NCBI GenBank assembly: GCA_937949945.1
Contig: CALFEQ010000179.1
Span: 1 to 64,000, forward strand
Source of the DNA: an uncultured Myxococcales bacterium
Lineage (GTDB): Bacteria > Myxococcota_A > Polyangia > Polyangiales > Polyangiaceae
DNA length: 64,000 bases
Reading direction: 5' to 3'
Positions within the stretch are counted from its first letter, which is position 1. Every line of letters begins with the position of its first letter. Under the pieces are notes generated by a model that saw nothing but the letters and a program-made list of their open reading frames with translations, had not been told where the DNA came from and made no database searches. Positions 1-8,876 of this stretch are shown piece after piece. The position numbers were made by a program, and so were the translations under genes.

Positions 1-80
1 TCCAGGCTCCAGGTGCGCGCGCTTCGCGCGCGCATCCTCAGACGCTGAGGACTGAGGACTGAGGACTGAGGACTGACTGA
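1..80. repeat. Hairpins plus CTGAGGA heptad repeat block
   Basis: The sequence shows a GC hairpin (arms 14-22 and 26-34, 9 bp, TTC loop), then a second perfect hairpin TCCTCAG-ACG-CTGAGGA at 35-51. The second arm of that hairpin starts a run of CTGAGGA heptads (about 45-77). Positions 1-13 carry a CCAGGCT-type heptad like that at 15936-15977. It lies just before the methylase gene, and the left end is cut by the window edge. A bidirectional terminator or a copy of the dispersed repeat described at 22112 and 56596 is the likeliest reading. Confidence 0.75.
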
Positions 81-112
81 CAGCGCGCCCTCGATCGAGT
101 AGCGTGCACACG

Positions 113-1243
113 ATGCCGAAGCGGCACCGGCCGGGCGCGAGCGCAGCGAGCGTCCTCCGGCACGTCGAGGAGGTCGTCCTCGCGACGAGCGGAGAGGACG
201 CCTTCGAGATCGTCTTCGCCGTCGCGGCGGCGCGCGTGGCCGGCCCGAGGCGTCTTGCCGGCTCGCGTTCGCCGACGGCTCTCCGGCGAGCGATCGCCGA
301 GGTGGCCGCGCGCCATCCCGACCTGGAGATCGATCGCGTCGAGGACGCGAGCGACGAGCTGCTCGCGCGCGTCGACGAGCTGCTCGGGGCGGCGCTCGGC
401 GCCCGTCCCTCCGACGGCGATGCTCCCGCATCGTATCGCGACGAAGGCGTCCTCGACGCCGTCTTCGAGTCGCTCGTCCCTCGCGTCTCGAAGGCGGACA
501 AGGGCCAGTTCTTCACGCCGCGTCACGTCGTCGACTTCGTCATCCGGATGCTCGGGCCGCGCGCGCGCGAGGTCGTGGTCGATCCGGCATGTGGCTCGGG
601 AGCGTTCCTCGCCCATGCCCGCGTCCACGGCGGCGCGCGGACGTACGGGTGCGACGTCGACCCGCGCGCGGTGCGTGTCGCGCGGCTCCTCGCGCTCGCA
701 TCGTCGGCCGATCCACGCTCGATCGCGCGCGCCGACGGGCTGCGTGGGGCCTCGCTCCCCACCGCGGACGTCGTCGCGACGAACCCGCCCTTCGCCGGGC
801 GCGCCCCCGCGGACGGCTTCGAGGTCGCCCGCCTCGTACGGACGCCGGAGCGGGACGTGCTCTTCCTCGAGCGCGCGCTCGACGTGCTCCGTCCCGGCGG
901 ACGGCTCGGCATCGTGCTGCCCTACAACAAGGCGAGCGGCGAGGCGTTCAGCGCCCTTCGCAGGTGGCTCGTCGAGCGTGCCCGCGTGCTCGCGATCGTC
1001 GGGCTCCCGCGGGAGACGTTCCTACCGCACACGTCGCAGCGGACGTTCGTCTTGTTCGCGCAGAAGCGCTGGCGGCGAGCGTCGGCCGCGCGGCCCGACG
1101 AGCGGACGATGTTCGTGGTCAGCGAGCGCGCCGGCAAGGACTCCGGTGGCGAGCCGATCCTGCGCGACGGTCGTCTCGATCACGACCTCGACGAAGTCGC
1201 CGCCGAGCTCGGACCCTTCTTGCGCGCGGAGGGATTCGCGTGA
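113..1243 (+). CDS. Type I-like N6-adenine DNA methyltransferase (HsdM family)
   Basis: The 376-residue protein should transfer a methyl group from S-adenosylmethionine to adenine in DNA. It has the type I methylase signature GQFFTPR near residue 133, the SAM-binding motif I DPACGSGAFLAHA near 160, and catalytic motif IV NPPF near 224. It is shorter than typical HsdM (about 500 residues) and lacks most of the usual N-terminal helical domain. I chose ATG 113 over GTG 104 because a TAGCGT hexamer sits 7 nt upstream, a pattern seen at many starts here. Its stop overlaps the start of the specificity-subunit-like gene (GTGA), so the two are translationally coupled. No restriction (HsdR) gene is visible; one could lie upstream of the window. 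Family assignment is firm; the target sequence cannot be read. Confidence 0.88.
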   Translation: MPKRHRPGASAASVLRHVEEVVLATSGEDAFEIVFAVAAARVAGPRRLAGSRSPTALRRAIAEVAARHPDLEIDRVEDASDELLARVDELLGAALGARPSDGDAPASYRDEGVLDAVFESLVPRVSKADKGQFFTPRHVVDFVIRMLGPRAREVVVDPACGSGAFLAHARVHGGARTYGCDVDPRAVRVARLLALASSADPRSIARADGLRGASLPTADVVATNPPFAGRAPADGFEVARLVRTPERDVLFLERALDVLRPGGRLGIVLPYNKASGEAFSALRRWLVERARVLAIVGLPRETFLPHTSQRTFVLFAQKRWRRASAARPDERTMFVVSERAGKDSGGEPILRDGRLDHDLDEVAAELGPFLRAEGFA

Positions 1244-1944
1244 GGCGCACCGTCAAGTCGCTCGCGGAGCTCGGCGACGACGTCGTCCTCGCGCCCGATC
1301 GCTGGGTCGCAACGGACGACCTCGGCGAAGGGATCGCGCTCGCCGATCTCGTCGTCGAGCGACGCGAGCGCGCGGACGCGAAGGACGTCGTGGTCCTCGA
1401 CACGACGCACGCGCGCGACGGCGTGCTCGACATCGCGTCCGCGATGCGCGCCGCGACGCCGGCGAAGAGCGCGAAGAAGCGCGCACGCCCGGGCGATCTC
1501 CTCGTGTCTCGGCTCCGTCCTTACCTCCGCCAGATCGCCTTCGTGCATCCTCGCGCGGTCGAGGCGGCGGGCGGTCGCGAGCTCGCGGTCTCGACGGAGT
1601 TCTACGTGCTCGCGCCCCGTCGCGCGGGCGACGACATCGCCTACCTGCTCCCGTTCCTTCTCGGCGAGCGTGCGCAGTCGATCCTCGCCGCCGCGCAGGA
1701 AGGCGGTCACCACCCGCGCGTGCCACGCGCTTGCGTGATGGCGCTCCGCGTGCCCGAGGACGTCGTGCGATCTCGCCGTCGGATCGCGCAAGAGGTGAGG
1801 CGGAGGCTCGACGACCTCTACGTGGCGATGGAGCGATGGAGGGGCGTGCTCGCGGGCGATCCGCCGGCGGCTCGGGGCGCATCCTCCTCGCCGAGCCCCG
1901 CGCGCACGACGAATGGCTCGGCGTCGGCCGGCGAGGGGACGTGA
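1240..1944 (+). CDS. Half-size type I specificity subunit-like protein (HsdS-like)
   Basis: The 234-residue protein resembles one half of an HsdS subunit, which tells a type I methylase which sequence to bind. The diagnostic stretch is DLLVSRLRPYLRQIAF at about residues 85-100 followed by VSTEFYVLAP, and a helical C-terminus (about 185-210) resembles the conserved spacer helix of HsdS. Full HsdS proteins carry two target-recognition domains in about 400 residues; this one has a single domain, so it would have to dimerise to recognise a bipartite site. The start is the GTG that overlaps the methylase stop codon. The low-complexity tail after residue 205 is Ser/Ala-rich. Confidence is good for the fold and lower for function. 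Confidence 0.75.
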   Translation: MRRTVKSLAELGDDVVLAPDRWVATDDLGEGIALADLVVERRERADAKDVVVLDTTHARDGVLDIASAMRAATPAKSAKKRARPGDLLVSRLRPYLRQIAFVHPRAVEAAGGRELAVSTEFYVLAPRRAGDDIAYLLPFLLGERAQSILAAAQEGGHHPRVPRACVMALRVPEDVVRSRRRIAQEVRRRLDDLYVAMERWRGVLAGDPPAARGASSSPSPARTTNGSASAGEGT

Positions 1945-1960
1945 GGGGGCGAACGTCCGG

Positions 1961-2935
1961 TCACGGACCGGCAGCGGGCTTGGGCGCCGGCGCGAGGCAC
2001 TCGCGATCGATCGCCTGGGCGTGCTCGCGCGCGACCGGGTTGCTCGGATCGATCCGCCGGGCGCGCCGGATGGCCCGGTCCGCCTCGGCGCAGTCGCCGC
2101 TGCGCGCGGCGCGCAGGCCCGCGCGAGCGCGCTCCTCGAGGCTCATGAACAGGTACGGATCGGTGCGGTTGCGGACGTACACGGCGAGGCTCGAGACGAT
2201 GACGAGGGCGATGCACCCGCCGAGGATCAACCGTTGCTGGCGCTGCGTGTACGTGACGCCCCTTCGCCACGTGGCGGCGATGATGACGCCCCCGAGCGCT
2301 CCGCCGATGTGAGCGGCGTTGTCGACCTGGACCATCCCGCCCTGGAGGTTCTTCGCGAGACCGAGCACGAAGAGGAACGCGAGCCAGCCCGCCATCTGGC
2401 GCGCCAAGGGACCGCGCCAGCCTTGCGTGCGGGCCCCGAGGACGAGGATGGCGCCGATGAGCCCGCAGATCGCGCCGGACGCGCCGATGCTGAGCGACGC
2501 GCCCCAGAGGCGCCCCGCGATGGCGCTGAACGCGCTGCCCATGATCCCGGCGCCGAGATAGAGCGGTAGGAAGCGCGCGCGGCCGACGGCGCGCTCGAGG
2601 AACGGACCGACCTGCCAGAGCACGAGCAGGTTGAAGCCGAGGTGGAGGATCGATCCGTGGAGGAAGCACGACGTCACGAGCGTCTCGATGCGCGTGTCCG
2701 CGATCGTGAACATCGAGTCGTTGCCGCCGAGCCAGCGGAGGATCGCGTTCCACACGGAGTGGTCGTGGAGATCCGCGCCGCCGAGCGCGAAGCGCACGTG
2801 ACCCGCGAGCGAGACCTGCGCGGCGAAGACGCCCGTGTTGGCGGCGAGCAGCGCTCCGGTGATGGGGGCGCCGCGCAGGCCGCGCGCCTCCTCTGCCTCG
2901 TCCACGGTCGTCCGCTCGCGTGTCGCCTCCGTCAC
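1961..2935 (-). CDS. Rhomboid family intramembrane serine protease
   Basis: This is a membrane-embedded serine protease that cuts transmembrane substrates. The sequence shows hydrophobic segments throughout, the catalytic serine motif GASGAICGLIG and the catalytic histidine in NAAHIGGALGG, the Ser/His dyad of the family. A soluble C-terminus of about 60 residues (ARAGLRAARSGDCAEADRAI and on) looks like a single TPR-type helical pair. I place the start at GTG 2935, which has a TAGAAC hexamer 7 nt upstream; GTG 2971 would add 12 residues. It converges on the HsdS-like gene with 16 bp between, holding a small hairpin (CCGGTC-ACG-GACCGG, 1957-1971) that includes its stop codon. Substrate unknown. 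Confidence 0.88.
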   Translation of the reverse strand: MTEATRERTTVDEAEEARGLRGAPITGALLAANTGVFAAQVSLAGHVRFALGGADLHDHSVWNAILRWLGGNDSMFTIADTRIETLVTSCFLHGSILHLGFNLLVLWQVGPFLERAVGRARFLPLYLGAGIMGSAFSAIAGRLWGASLSIGASGAICGLIGAILVLGARTQGWRGPLARQMAGWLAFLFVLGLAKNLQGGMVQVDNAAHIGGALGGVIIAATWRRGVTYTQRQQRLILGGCIALVIVSSLAVYVRNRTDPYLFMSLEERARAGLRAARSGDCAEADRAIRRARRIDPSNPVAREHAQAIDRECLAPAPKPAAGP

Positions 2936-3183
2936 GCGGGAAGTTCTACGCACGCCGGGCCGAGCGTGCACGTCGAAACGAGCGTCGTAGGCGGCCTTCG
3001 GCGCGAGCGGCGCGCGCGCGGACCCTCCGAGCCGACGGCGGGAATGAGGCGAGCCGTTCGCTTGTCCGTCCCGCGGGCGCCGCGTCGCGGGCCGAGGGGA
3101 CTTCCGTCGCGCGTGTCAAACAAGCGGACGAGATCGCCGTTTTCTGGCTACCGAACGGCTCGGCCTGCTACCGGACGGGGTAT

Positions 3184-5316
3184 ATGGACTCGCTCGTCCG
3201 TGCGTCGCTCCTGGTCCGCCGGCTCGTCCGCGGCGGCTACGGGCTGGCCCTGACGTGCGCCCTGGCCGCCTACGTGATCGCGGGCGGCGCGACGGCCCCG
3301 CTGGGGGTCGTGCCCGTGATCGCGGCGCTCGTGTGGGCGCTGCTCTTGGGCAAGAGGCTGAGGTCGAAGCTGCGCCTCATGGGGGAGGCGCCGTTCCTCC
3401 TCGACTTCGAGCTCGGTGCGTTGCTCGCGGTCGGTCTCGATGCGCTCCTCCTCCGCGTCGAGGGGACGCTCTCGGGCCGCTTCTCGCCTGCGACCTACGT
3501 GCTCGTCGCGCTCGTGGCCTCGTTCGGCCGGCCGCTCGCGGGGCTCGCCGTCGTCGTCTGGGTCGTCGTGCTCGATGCGCTCATCCGGTTCATGACGCTC
3601 GGGCAGGCGTCGATCGAGGCGCTCGCGACCCAGGCCGGCTTCGCGTTCGCGTTCGCGCTCCTGAACCTCCTCCTCCTCCGCGCCGAGGTCGCGCGCATCC
3701 GCGTGACCGCGCGAGCGCGCGTCGAGCGCGAGCTCGAGCGCCTGCGCGAGGACGCCCGCAGCTACCGCCTCCTCGGCGCGGGCGAGGGCGCGGCGAAGAA
3801 GGAGGACGCCGAGGAGCGGCTCGCTCGCTCGAGCGTCGAGGAGATCCACCAGTCCGTGCACTACGCGCTCGAGCTGCTCCGCCGCTCGCTCGACCTCCAC
3901 ACGGCGGTGCTCCTCTGGCGGACCGACTCCGGCACGCACCTCCGCATCAGCGAGCTGTCGACCGCGTCGGACGACATCAACGACGCGCCCTTCTCGATCG
4001 GCGACGGCGTCTGCGCCGCGGTCATCGCGAAGAAGGAGGCCGTGCTGCTCTCGAACCTCCGGCCTTCGTACAAGGTGCCGTACTACAACGGGCCGTGCCC
4101 CATCCGCGCGCTCGCCGCGATCCCCGTCATGGAGGACGGGATCGTGCGCGGCGTGCTCTGCCTCGATCGCATCGAGAGCCGGCCGTTCTCTCCTCACGAG
4201 CACGATCTCGCCGCGCAGGCCGCGCGCTACTGCCTGCGCGCCATCCAGAACGAGCGCGTGTTCGTGCAGCTCGAGCGCGCGAAGGTGGAGCAAGGGAAGC
4301 TCTATCGCGCCGCCCAGGCGCTCGGCGCCGCGCTCAGCGAGCGCGAGGTCGTCGAGGCCGGCGTGCGCGCGGCGCGCGAGATCGCGAGCTTCGATCTCGC
4401 GGCGGTCACCATCTGGGACGAGGCGACGCGCACGCACGAGGTCTGCGCCGCGACGAGCAACGGCGGCGAGATCGACGATCTCGTCGGGCAGCGCTTCAAG
4501 CACAACACCGGCCTCGTCTCGATGGTCGTCACGAACAAGTTCCCGCTGCCGTACAAGGGCGAGCACGACCCGGCGCATCAGGTCGTCCTCACCAAGCGGC
4601 TGCCCTGGCCGAACCTCCCGTCGCTGCTCGTGCTCCCGCTCCTCCACCACGGGCGCGTCCTCGGGACGCTCATCCTCGGCGCGCGTCGTCGGCACGCGTT
4701 CGGGGACACCGTGCGCCCGACGCTCGAGGTCCTCGCGAGCCACCTCGCCGTCAGCCTCTCGAACGCGCGCATGGTCCACAAGCTCGAGACCATGGCGACC
4801 ACGGACGGCCTGACCGGCCTCCTCAACAAGCGCGCGATGCTCGAGGCCGCCACGCAGAAGGTGGCCGCGGCGCAGCGCTTCGGCCGGAAGCTCTCCGTCC
4901 TCGTCACCGACATCGACTTCTTCAAGAAGGTGAACGACACCTACGGGCACGACGTCGGCGACCTCGTCATCAAGGGCCTCGGCGACATCCTCAAGCGGAC
5001 GAAGCGCACGACCGACGTCGTCGCGCGGTTCGGTGGCGAGGAGTTCGTCATCCTCTGCGAGCAGACGGACGAGGCGGGCGCGCTCCAGCTCGGCGAGCGG
5101 ATCCGCGAGGAGCTGAAGAAGACCGTGTTCCACACACCGACCGGACCGCTCAACGTCACGTGCTCGGTCGGCGCCGCCACGTTCCCGGCGGCGGGCGAGA
5201 CGTGGGACGACCTGTTCAAGGCCGCCGACGAGGCGCTCTATGCCAGCAAGCGCGGCGGTCGTGACCGCGTGACGATCTGGTCGCCGCCGTCGATGACCAG
5301 GATGAAGAGCGCCTGA
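3184..5316 (+). CDS. Membrane GAF-GAF-GGDEF diguanylate cyclase
   Basis: The 710-residue protein should make cyclic di-GMP from two GTP. In order it has four to six N-terminal membrane segments (about residues 10-165), a helical linker (about 170-205), two GAF sensor domains (about 215-370 and 395-540) and a C-terminal GGDEF domain (about 545-705). The active-site motif reads GGEEF near residue 616, a standard active variant, and the preceding DIDFFKKVNDTYGHDVGD carries the metal and substrate residues. I chose ATG 3184 because GGACGGGG lies just upstream and the membrane segments start at once; the frame is open further upstream but that part is not protein-like. The GAF ligands cannot be predicted. 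Confidence 0.92.
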   Translation: MDSLVRASLLVRRLVRGGYGLALTCALAAYVIAGGATAPLGVVPVIAALVWALLLGKRLRSKLRLMGEAPFLLDFELGALLAVGLDALLLRVEGTLSGRFSPATYVLVALVASFGRPLAGLAVVVWVVVLDALIRFMTLGQASIEALATQAGFAFAFALLNLLLLRAEVARIRVTARARVERELERLREDARSYRLLGAGEGAAKKEDAEERLARSSVEEIHQSVHYALELLRRSLDLHTAVLLWRTDSGTHLRISELSTASDDINDAPFSIGDGVCAAVIAKKEAVLLSNLRPSYKVPYYNGPCPIRALAAIPVMEDGIVRGVLCLDRIESRPFSPHEHDLAAQAARYCLRAIQNERVFVQLERAKVEQGKLYRAAQALGAALSEREVVEAGVRAAREIASFDLAAVTIWDEATRTHEVCAATSNGGEIDDLVGQRFKHNTGLVSMVVTNKFPLPYKGEHDPAHQVVLTKRLPWPNLPSLLVLPLLHHGRVLGTLILGARRRHAFGDTVRPTLEVLASHLAVSLSNARMVHKLETMATTDGLTGLLNKRAMLEAATQKVAAAQRFGRKLSVLVTDIDFFKKVNDTYGHDVGDLVIKGLGDILKRTKRTTDVVARFGGEEFVILCEQTDEAGALQLGERIREELKKTVFHTPTGPLNVTCSVGAATFPAAGETWDDLFKAADEALYASKRGGRDRVTIWSPPSMTRMKSA

Positions 5317-5387
5317 CGGGCCGAGACGCGCTCACGCTCGAGCTTGGCAGCCTGGACAGACGCTCTTCGCGTGGTCATCATCGGCTC

Positions 5388-5708
5388 ATGAGCGACGACA
5401 AGCCGAGGCCGCTCGACGATCTGAAGCAGGGGTTGGGCCTCCTGTTCCGAGCGGCGAAGGGTGCGGTCGAAAGTATCCCGACGGACAAGCTCGAGAAGCT
5501 CGAGGACGTCGCCAAGGACGCCGCGCGCGAGGTGGGCCGAGCGTTCGAGTCGCTCGGCAACGAGATCGAGAAGGTCGTCCAGCGCGCGACCGGCACGCAG
5601 CCGCCGGCTCCGCCGCCCGCCCCGCCGCCGGAGGCGCAGCAGGCTCCGCAGGAGCAGTACGACGACGCCTACGCGCCGGAGCCGCCGAAGGGCCCGCGCG
5701 TCGGCTGA
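5388..5708 (+). CDS. Small amphipathic-helix protein, function unknown
   Basis: The 106-residue protein has a charged, helix-forming N-terminal two thirds (LDDLKQGLGLLFRAAKGAVE, then a segment rich in K, E, A and L) and a Pro/Glu/Gln-rich tail. There is no signal peptide or membrane span. It sits between the diguanylate cyclase (72 bp upstream) and a convergent lipoprotein gene 9 bp away. The codon use is normal for the window and the helical pattern is protein-like. I do not recognise a characterised family. Confidence 0.7.
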   Translation: MSDDKPRPLDDLKQGLGLLFRAAKGAVESIPTDKLEKLEDVAKDAAREVGRAFESLGNEIEKVVQRATGTQPPAPPPAPPPEAQQAPQEQYDDAYAPEPPKGPRVG

Positions 5709-5717
5709 CGCGGACGA

Positions 5718-6353
5718 TCAGAAGACCTTGCCGGGGAAGCAGATGTTCTCCGGCCCCTTCGCGTAGTAGTCGCGGACGAAGGCGGCGAGCGTCGGCTGGT
5801 CGGCGCAGTCCGCCGTGTAGGCGGCGCCCCATGCCGCGGCGGCGACCTTGGTCGGGATCGTGGGGCTCGGCGCGATGATGATTCGCTTCGGGGTCGGCTG
5901 CCCGTCGCAGATCGGATCGGCCGCCGCCTCGTCCCGCACCTTCCGGAGGACGTCGACGATCTCCGGGCACGCGGGATCGCACTTGTAGAGCAGGACGATC
6001 GCGCCGTGCTCCATGCTGTGCACGAGGTACGGCCACTCGACGGGCTTGTCGTACTCCTGGAACGCCGCCCAGATGGGGTAGTGGTCGCCTCCCGACGGGG
6101 GATTCGTGCAGTACTCGATCGCGGTCCCCTCCGGGACGTGCCGGACCGATGGCGAGACGGGCGAGACGTGGATCGACACGTCGCACGAGGCCGCGGGCTT
6201 CTGCGGCGCGGGCGGCGGATCCGGGCAGACGGCGGGGGCCGGATCCGTGCCCCCGTCGGGCGTCGGCGTCGTGTCCGACGAGTCGTCGTCTCCGCCGCAA
6301 GCAGCGATCGATACGGCAAGAAGGACCGTCGTGGAGGAGAAGAGGCGCTTCAC
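5718..6353 (-). CDS. DUF3105 lipoprotein
   Basis: The 211-residue secreted protein has a lipobox at SIAACGGDDD and an acidic/Pro linker to about residue 50. The rest matches DUF3105: NPPSGGDHYPIWAAFQEYD, then VHSMEHGAIVLLYKCDPACP, with conserved His and Cys residues that may bind metal. Function in the family is unknown. I prefer GTG 6353 to ATG 6365: the bases around the ATG form TATGGT, which sits 7 nt before the GTG and fits the -10-like element found at other starts here. If ATG 6365 is used the protein gains four residues. It is convergent with the small helical protein. Confidence 0.82.
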   Translation of the reverse strand: MKRLFSSTTVLLAVSIAACGGDDDSSDTTPTPDGGTDPAPAVCPDPPPAPQKPAASCDVSIHVSPVSPSVRHVPEGTAIEYCTNPPSGGDHYPIWAAFQEYDKPVEWPYLVHSMEHGAIVLLYKCDPACPEIVDVLRKVRDEAAADPICDGQPTPKRIIIAPSPTIPTKVAAAAWGAAYTADCADQPTLAAFVRDYYAKGPENICFPGKVF

Positions 6354-6481
6354 GGCCGACACCATAGCCCAGCGCTGGTGGTCGCCAAAGCCCGTACCGC
6401 CGTGCAGTCGTCGTCGACGGCATCACCGACGCGCCGATCGGCCCGTTTGACGTCCTCGGCGAAGCCGCGTCTCCTATTTCC

Positions 6482-7621
6482 GTGCCCGCGCCGTCGTCTC
6501 CGCACGAGCTCTCGGACGAGAGCGCGGACCGAGCGTCCGCGGTGGCTCCGCCTCCGGAGTCTCGAGCGCCCGCCTCGCGTCGAGACTCGGGGGTATCGCC
6601 GGCTCCTTCCGTGCTCCACCCGCGCGGGCGGATCGCGCCGCCGCTGCCGGCGTCGGAGCCGGCGTGGAAGAAGCTCCGGCGCGGCGTCGTCCGCCTCGTG
6701 CAGGGCATCTACCACCACGAGGACATCTTCCACGCGGCGCCGGCGATGGCGTTCCACTTCTTCCTCAGCCTGCTGCCGCTGCTCGTCTTCGTCGGCTACG
6801 TCCTCGGCCTGCTCGCGCAGCGTCAGGGGATGAGCGCCATCATGGGGCTCGTGCTCCAGAACCTGCCTGCGACGACGAGGCCCGTCCTCGAGGGAGAGAT
6901 CGTTCGTCTGGCGAGCGCCGACCGGCTCGGACCGATCGCGGCCGTCGGCTTTCTCTGGATCGCGTCCGGAGGCGCGCAAGGGCTCATGCAGGCCATCGAG
7001 CGTGTCGTGGGCGTGCCCCGGCGCGCTTGGTGGAAGCAGCGCCTCATCGCGCTCGCGTGGGTGATCGCGACGCTCGTCGCGTGCGCGGTCGCGTCGTTCG
7101 GCCTCATCGAATGGGACAACGTCCTCCACGCCCTGGACGACGCCGCGGTGGAGGCGCCTGTCGGACAAGCTCCCAGCGAGCCGCAGGCTGCGCCTCCGCC
7201 CGCGGCGAACGCGGCGCGCGAGGCCGTCGCGGTTCCCGCGCGCCATGCTCGCCGCCTGCTCCGGGCCGGTGGGGAGCGCGTCCTGACGATCGGCGCCTCG
7301 CTCGTCGCCGCCATCTGCGGTCTCGCGGCCTTCTACTGGTTCGCCATCGCCCACACACGTCGTGTCCGCAGGCGCGTCTTTCCCGGCGCGGTCGTCGCCA
7401 TCGCGCTGATCGTGGGGATCTCGTGGGCCTTCAGCCTCTACGTGCGCACCCTCGCCAGCTACACCGTCTACTACGGCAGCCTCGCGGCCATCGCGGTGCT
7501 CCTGATTTGGTTGTGGTTGGTCAGCCTGGCGATCCTCATCGGGGCCGAGCTCAACTCGCAGCTCGAAGGTCTTCGCGACCTCGACAGTGAGCTCACGACT
7601 CATGCAGACGATCGCCGCTGA
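6482..7621 (+). CDS. YihY/BrkB family inner-membrane protein
   Basis: The 379-residue protein has a Pro/Ser-rich cytoplasmic N-terminus (about 65 residues) and about six membrane segments. It carries the family signatures AMAFHFFLSLLPLLVF near residue 84, and YYGSLAAIAVLLIWLWLVSL followed by GAELNSQLE near the end. The family was once annotated as RNase BN, which was wrong; its members are integral membrane proteins of unclear, possibly transport, role. An Ala/Pro-rich insert of about 35 residues lies between predicted membrane segments near residues 220-255. The GTG start follows directly on a TATTTC stretch; no Shine-Dalgarno site is evident. Confidence 0.88.
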   Translation: MPAPSSPHELSDESADRASAVAPPPESRAPASRRDSGVSPAPSVLHPRGRIAPPLPASEPAWKKLRRGVVRLVQGIYHHEDIFHAAPAMAFHFFLSLLPLLVFVGYVLGLLAQRQGMSAIMGLVLQNLPATTRPVLEGEIVRLASADRLGPIAAVGFLWIASGGAQGLMQAIERVVGVPRRAWWKQRLIALAWVIATLVACAVASFGLIEWDNVLHALDDAAVEAPVGQAPSEPQAAPPPAANAAREAVAVPARHARRLLRAGGERVLTIGASLVAAICGLAAFYWFAIAHTRRVRRRVFPGAVVAIALIVGISWAFSLYVRTLASYTVYYGSLAAIAVLLIWLWLVSLAILIGAELNSQLEGLRDLDSELTTHADDRR

Positions 7622-7895
7622 TCGGCGCTAGCACCGCTGCATGGACGAGCGCGTACGCTCGTGGTGCATGAAGGTGCGCATGTAGTCGAGCTGTCCCGAC
7701 CTCGAGCGAGGCACTCTTGATCCATGCGTCGGAGTAACGCTCGAGCACACCGTGTAAGCCTGATTTTCCAAGCTTTTTTGTGCGTCTCGGACTCGCGAAG
7801 ATCGTGGCGATCGTGCAAGCTGATGGATGGGTGTGAGGCAGTCTTGCGAGGACTGAATCGTCCGAGCTCACTGCCGCAGTTCCGCCTCCGCGAAC
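7622..7895. other. Intergenic region without a recognisable gene
   Basis: These 274 bases separate two plus-strand genes. The middle (about 7740-7830) is noticeably less GC-rich than its surroundings and includes a T-run (AGCTTTTTTGTG, about 7778-7789). Short open frames exist on both strands but have no start signal or protein-like composition. It probably holds the promoter of the downstream protease gene. Confidence 0.5.
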
Positions 7896-8822
7896 ATGAC
7901 GCACGCACTACGTCGAGCTCTCTTCTCAAGGTCGACAAACTCCTCGCCGTTGCGGGCGGCGACGATGGTCGTAGCGACGCTCGCTCTGCTCGGAGCTGGA
8001 TGCGTTCGGCGCCAACAGACTCCCGATGATCGGATGGTGCGCGCCATCGAGCAGGAAGCTTCGTCGGGCGTCGTCGCCATCGCCACGACGATGTCCGATT
8101 CGCCTTCGCACATCACGTTGTGCAGCGGCGCGATGGTCGCGCCGAACCTCGTGCTCACCGCTCGTCACTGCGTGTCGCGCGCGGTGACGGCGACGCCGTC
8201 GTGCGATGCTCGCGGTCGTTCGCACAACGGCGATCACCTCGCGGAGGACGTCGACCCCTCGGCGATCGCGATCTACACCGGCACGCACGTTCGTCCCGAC
8301 GTCGACACGCCGGTCGCGCGCGCGGTGCGCACGCTGCATCCGTCGGGGCAGGTGCTCTGCGATTCGGACGTCGCGTTCCTCGTCCTCGATCGTCCGCTCA
8401 ACAACGTGACGATCCTCTCGATGCGCTTGCACGCGCCCGTCGAGACGGGAGACATCGTCGTTCCCGTCGGCTTCGGCGGCGGTCCGCTCAACATCGTCGG
8501 TCACAAGGTGGCGCGCTCGAAGAGCGTCGTCCTCGCGACGGGCCCGAGCGCGAACGCGGCGACCGGAGCGGTGCTCGGACCGCGCGAGTTCGAGGTCGAT
8601 CGCGCGACGTGCCGCGGAGACTCGGGCGGCCCCGCGATCGACGTCATGACCGGCGAGATCGTCGGCGTCGTCTCGCGCGGCGGCAGCTGCTCCGCGCACG
8701 GCAACCACGTCTACACGCGCGTCGACGCGTACGCGCGCCTCGCCACGGCGGCCTTCGCCGCGGCGGAGCGCGAGGCGAAGCTCGCGCAGCGCGAGACGCC
8801 GGTGCCGGATCGGCGCCGCTGA
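7896..8822 (+). CDS. Trypsin-like (S1) serine protease, lipoprotein
   Basis: The 308-residue secreted endopeptidase carries the whole S1 triad: His in LVLTARHCV, Asp in CDSDVAFLVLDRP, and Ser in CRGDSGGPAIDV. It has a lipobox at LALLGAGC, so it is probably anchored to a membrane. ATG 7896 gives a basic stretch (RRALFSRS) before the hydrophobic core, as expected for a signal peptide; ATG 7965 would start inside the core and lacks positive charge. A hairpin just after the stop (8851-8876) probably ends transcription. The second S1 lipoprotein of this window is at 30859. Confidence 0.9.
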   Translation: MTHALRRALFSRSTNSSPLRAATMVVATLALLGAGCVRRQQTPDDRMVRAIEQEASSGVVAIATTMSDSPSHITLCSGAMVAPNLVLTARHCVSRAVTATPSCDARGRSHNGDHLAEDVDPSAIAIYTGTHVRPDVDTPVARAVRTLHPSGQVLCDSDVAFLVLDRPLNNVTILSMRLHAPVETGDIVVPVGFGGGPLNIVGHKVARSKSVVLATGPSANAATGAVLGPREFEVDRATCRGDSGGPAIDVMTGEIVGVVSRGGSCSAHGNHVYTRVDAYARLATAAFAAAEREAKLAQRETPVPDRRR

Positions 8823-8850
8823 GCGCCGAGACGCGATCGGATCGGCCGTT

Positions 8851-8876
8851 CGCGTGAGCGTGCGGACGCTCACGCG
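8851..8876. terminator. Bidirectional hairpin between convergent genes
   Basis: A perfect 11-bp stem (CGCGTGAGCGT with its complement) and a GCGG loop lie between the convergent protease and uracil-DNA glycosylase genes. The glycosylase stop codon at 8870-8872 is inside the stem. There is no T-tract, so this is terminator-like by position and stability only. Confidence 0.7.

Noticed and set aside
113..1944. Complete type I restriction-modification system
   Set aside because: No HsdR gene follows; a rhomboid gene on the other strand comes next. The left side is outside the window, so completeness cannot be claimed.
3148..5133. A 661-codon minus-strand open frame opposite the diguanylate cyclase
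   Set aside because: It is charged and without motifs, and is the complement of a clear GAF-GAF-GGDEF gene.
7593..8029. Several overlapping short open frames on both strands in the gap before the trypsin-like protease
   Set aside because: No protein-like composition, no ribosome site and no agreement between frames; treated as promoter DNA.
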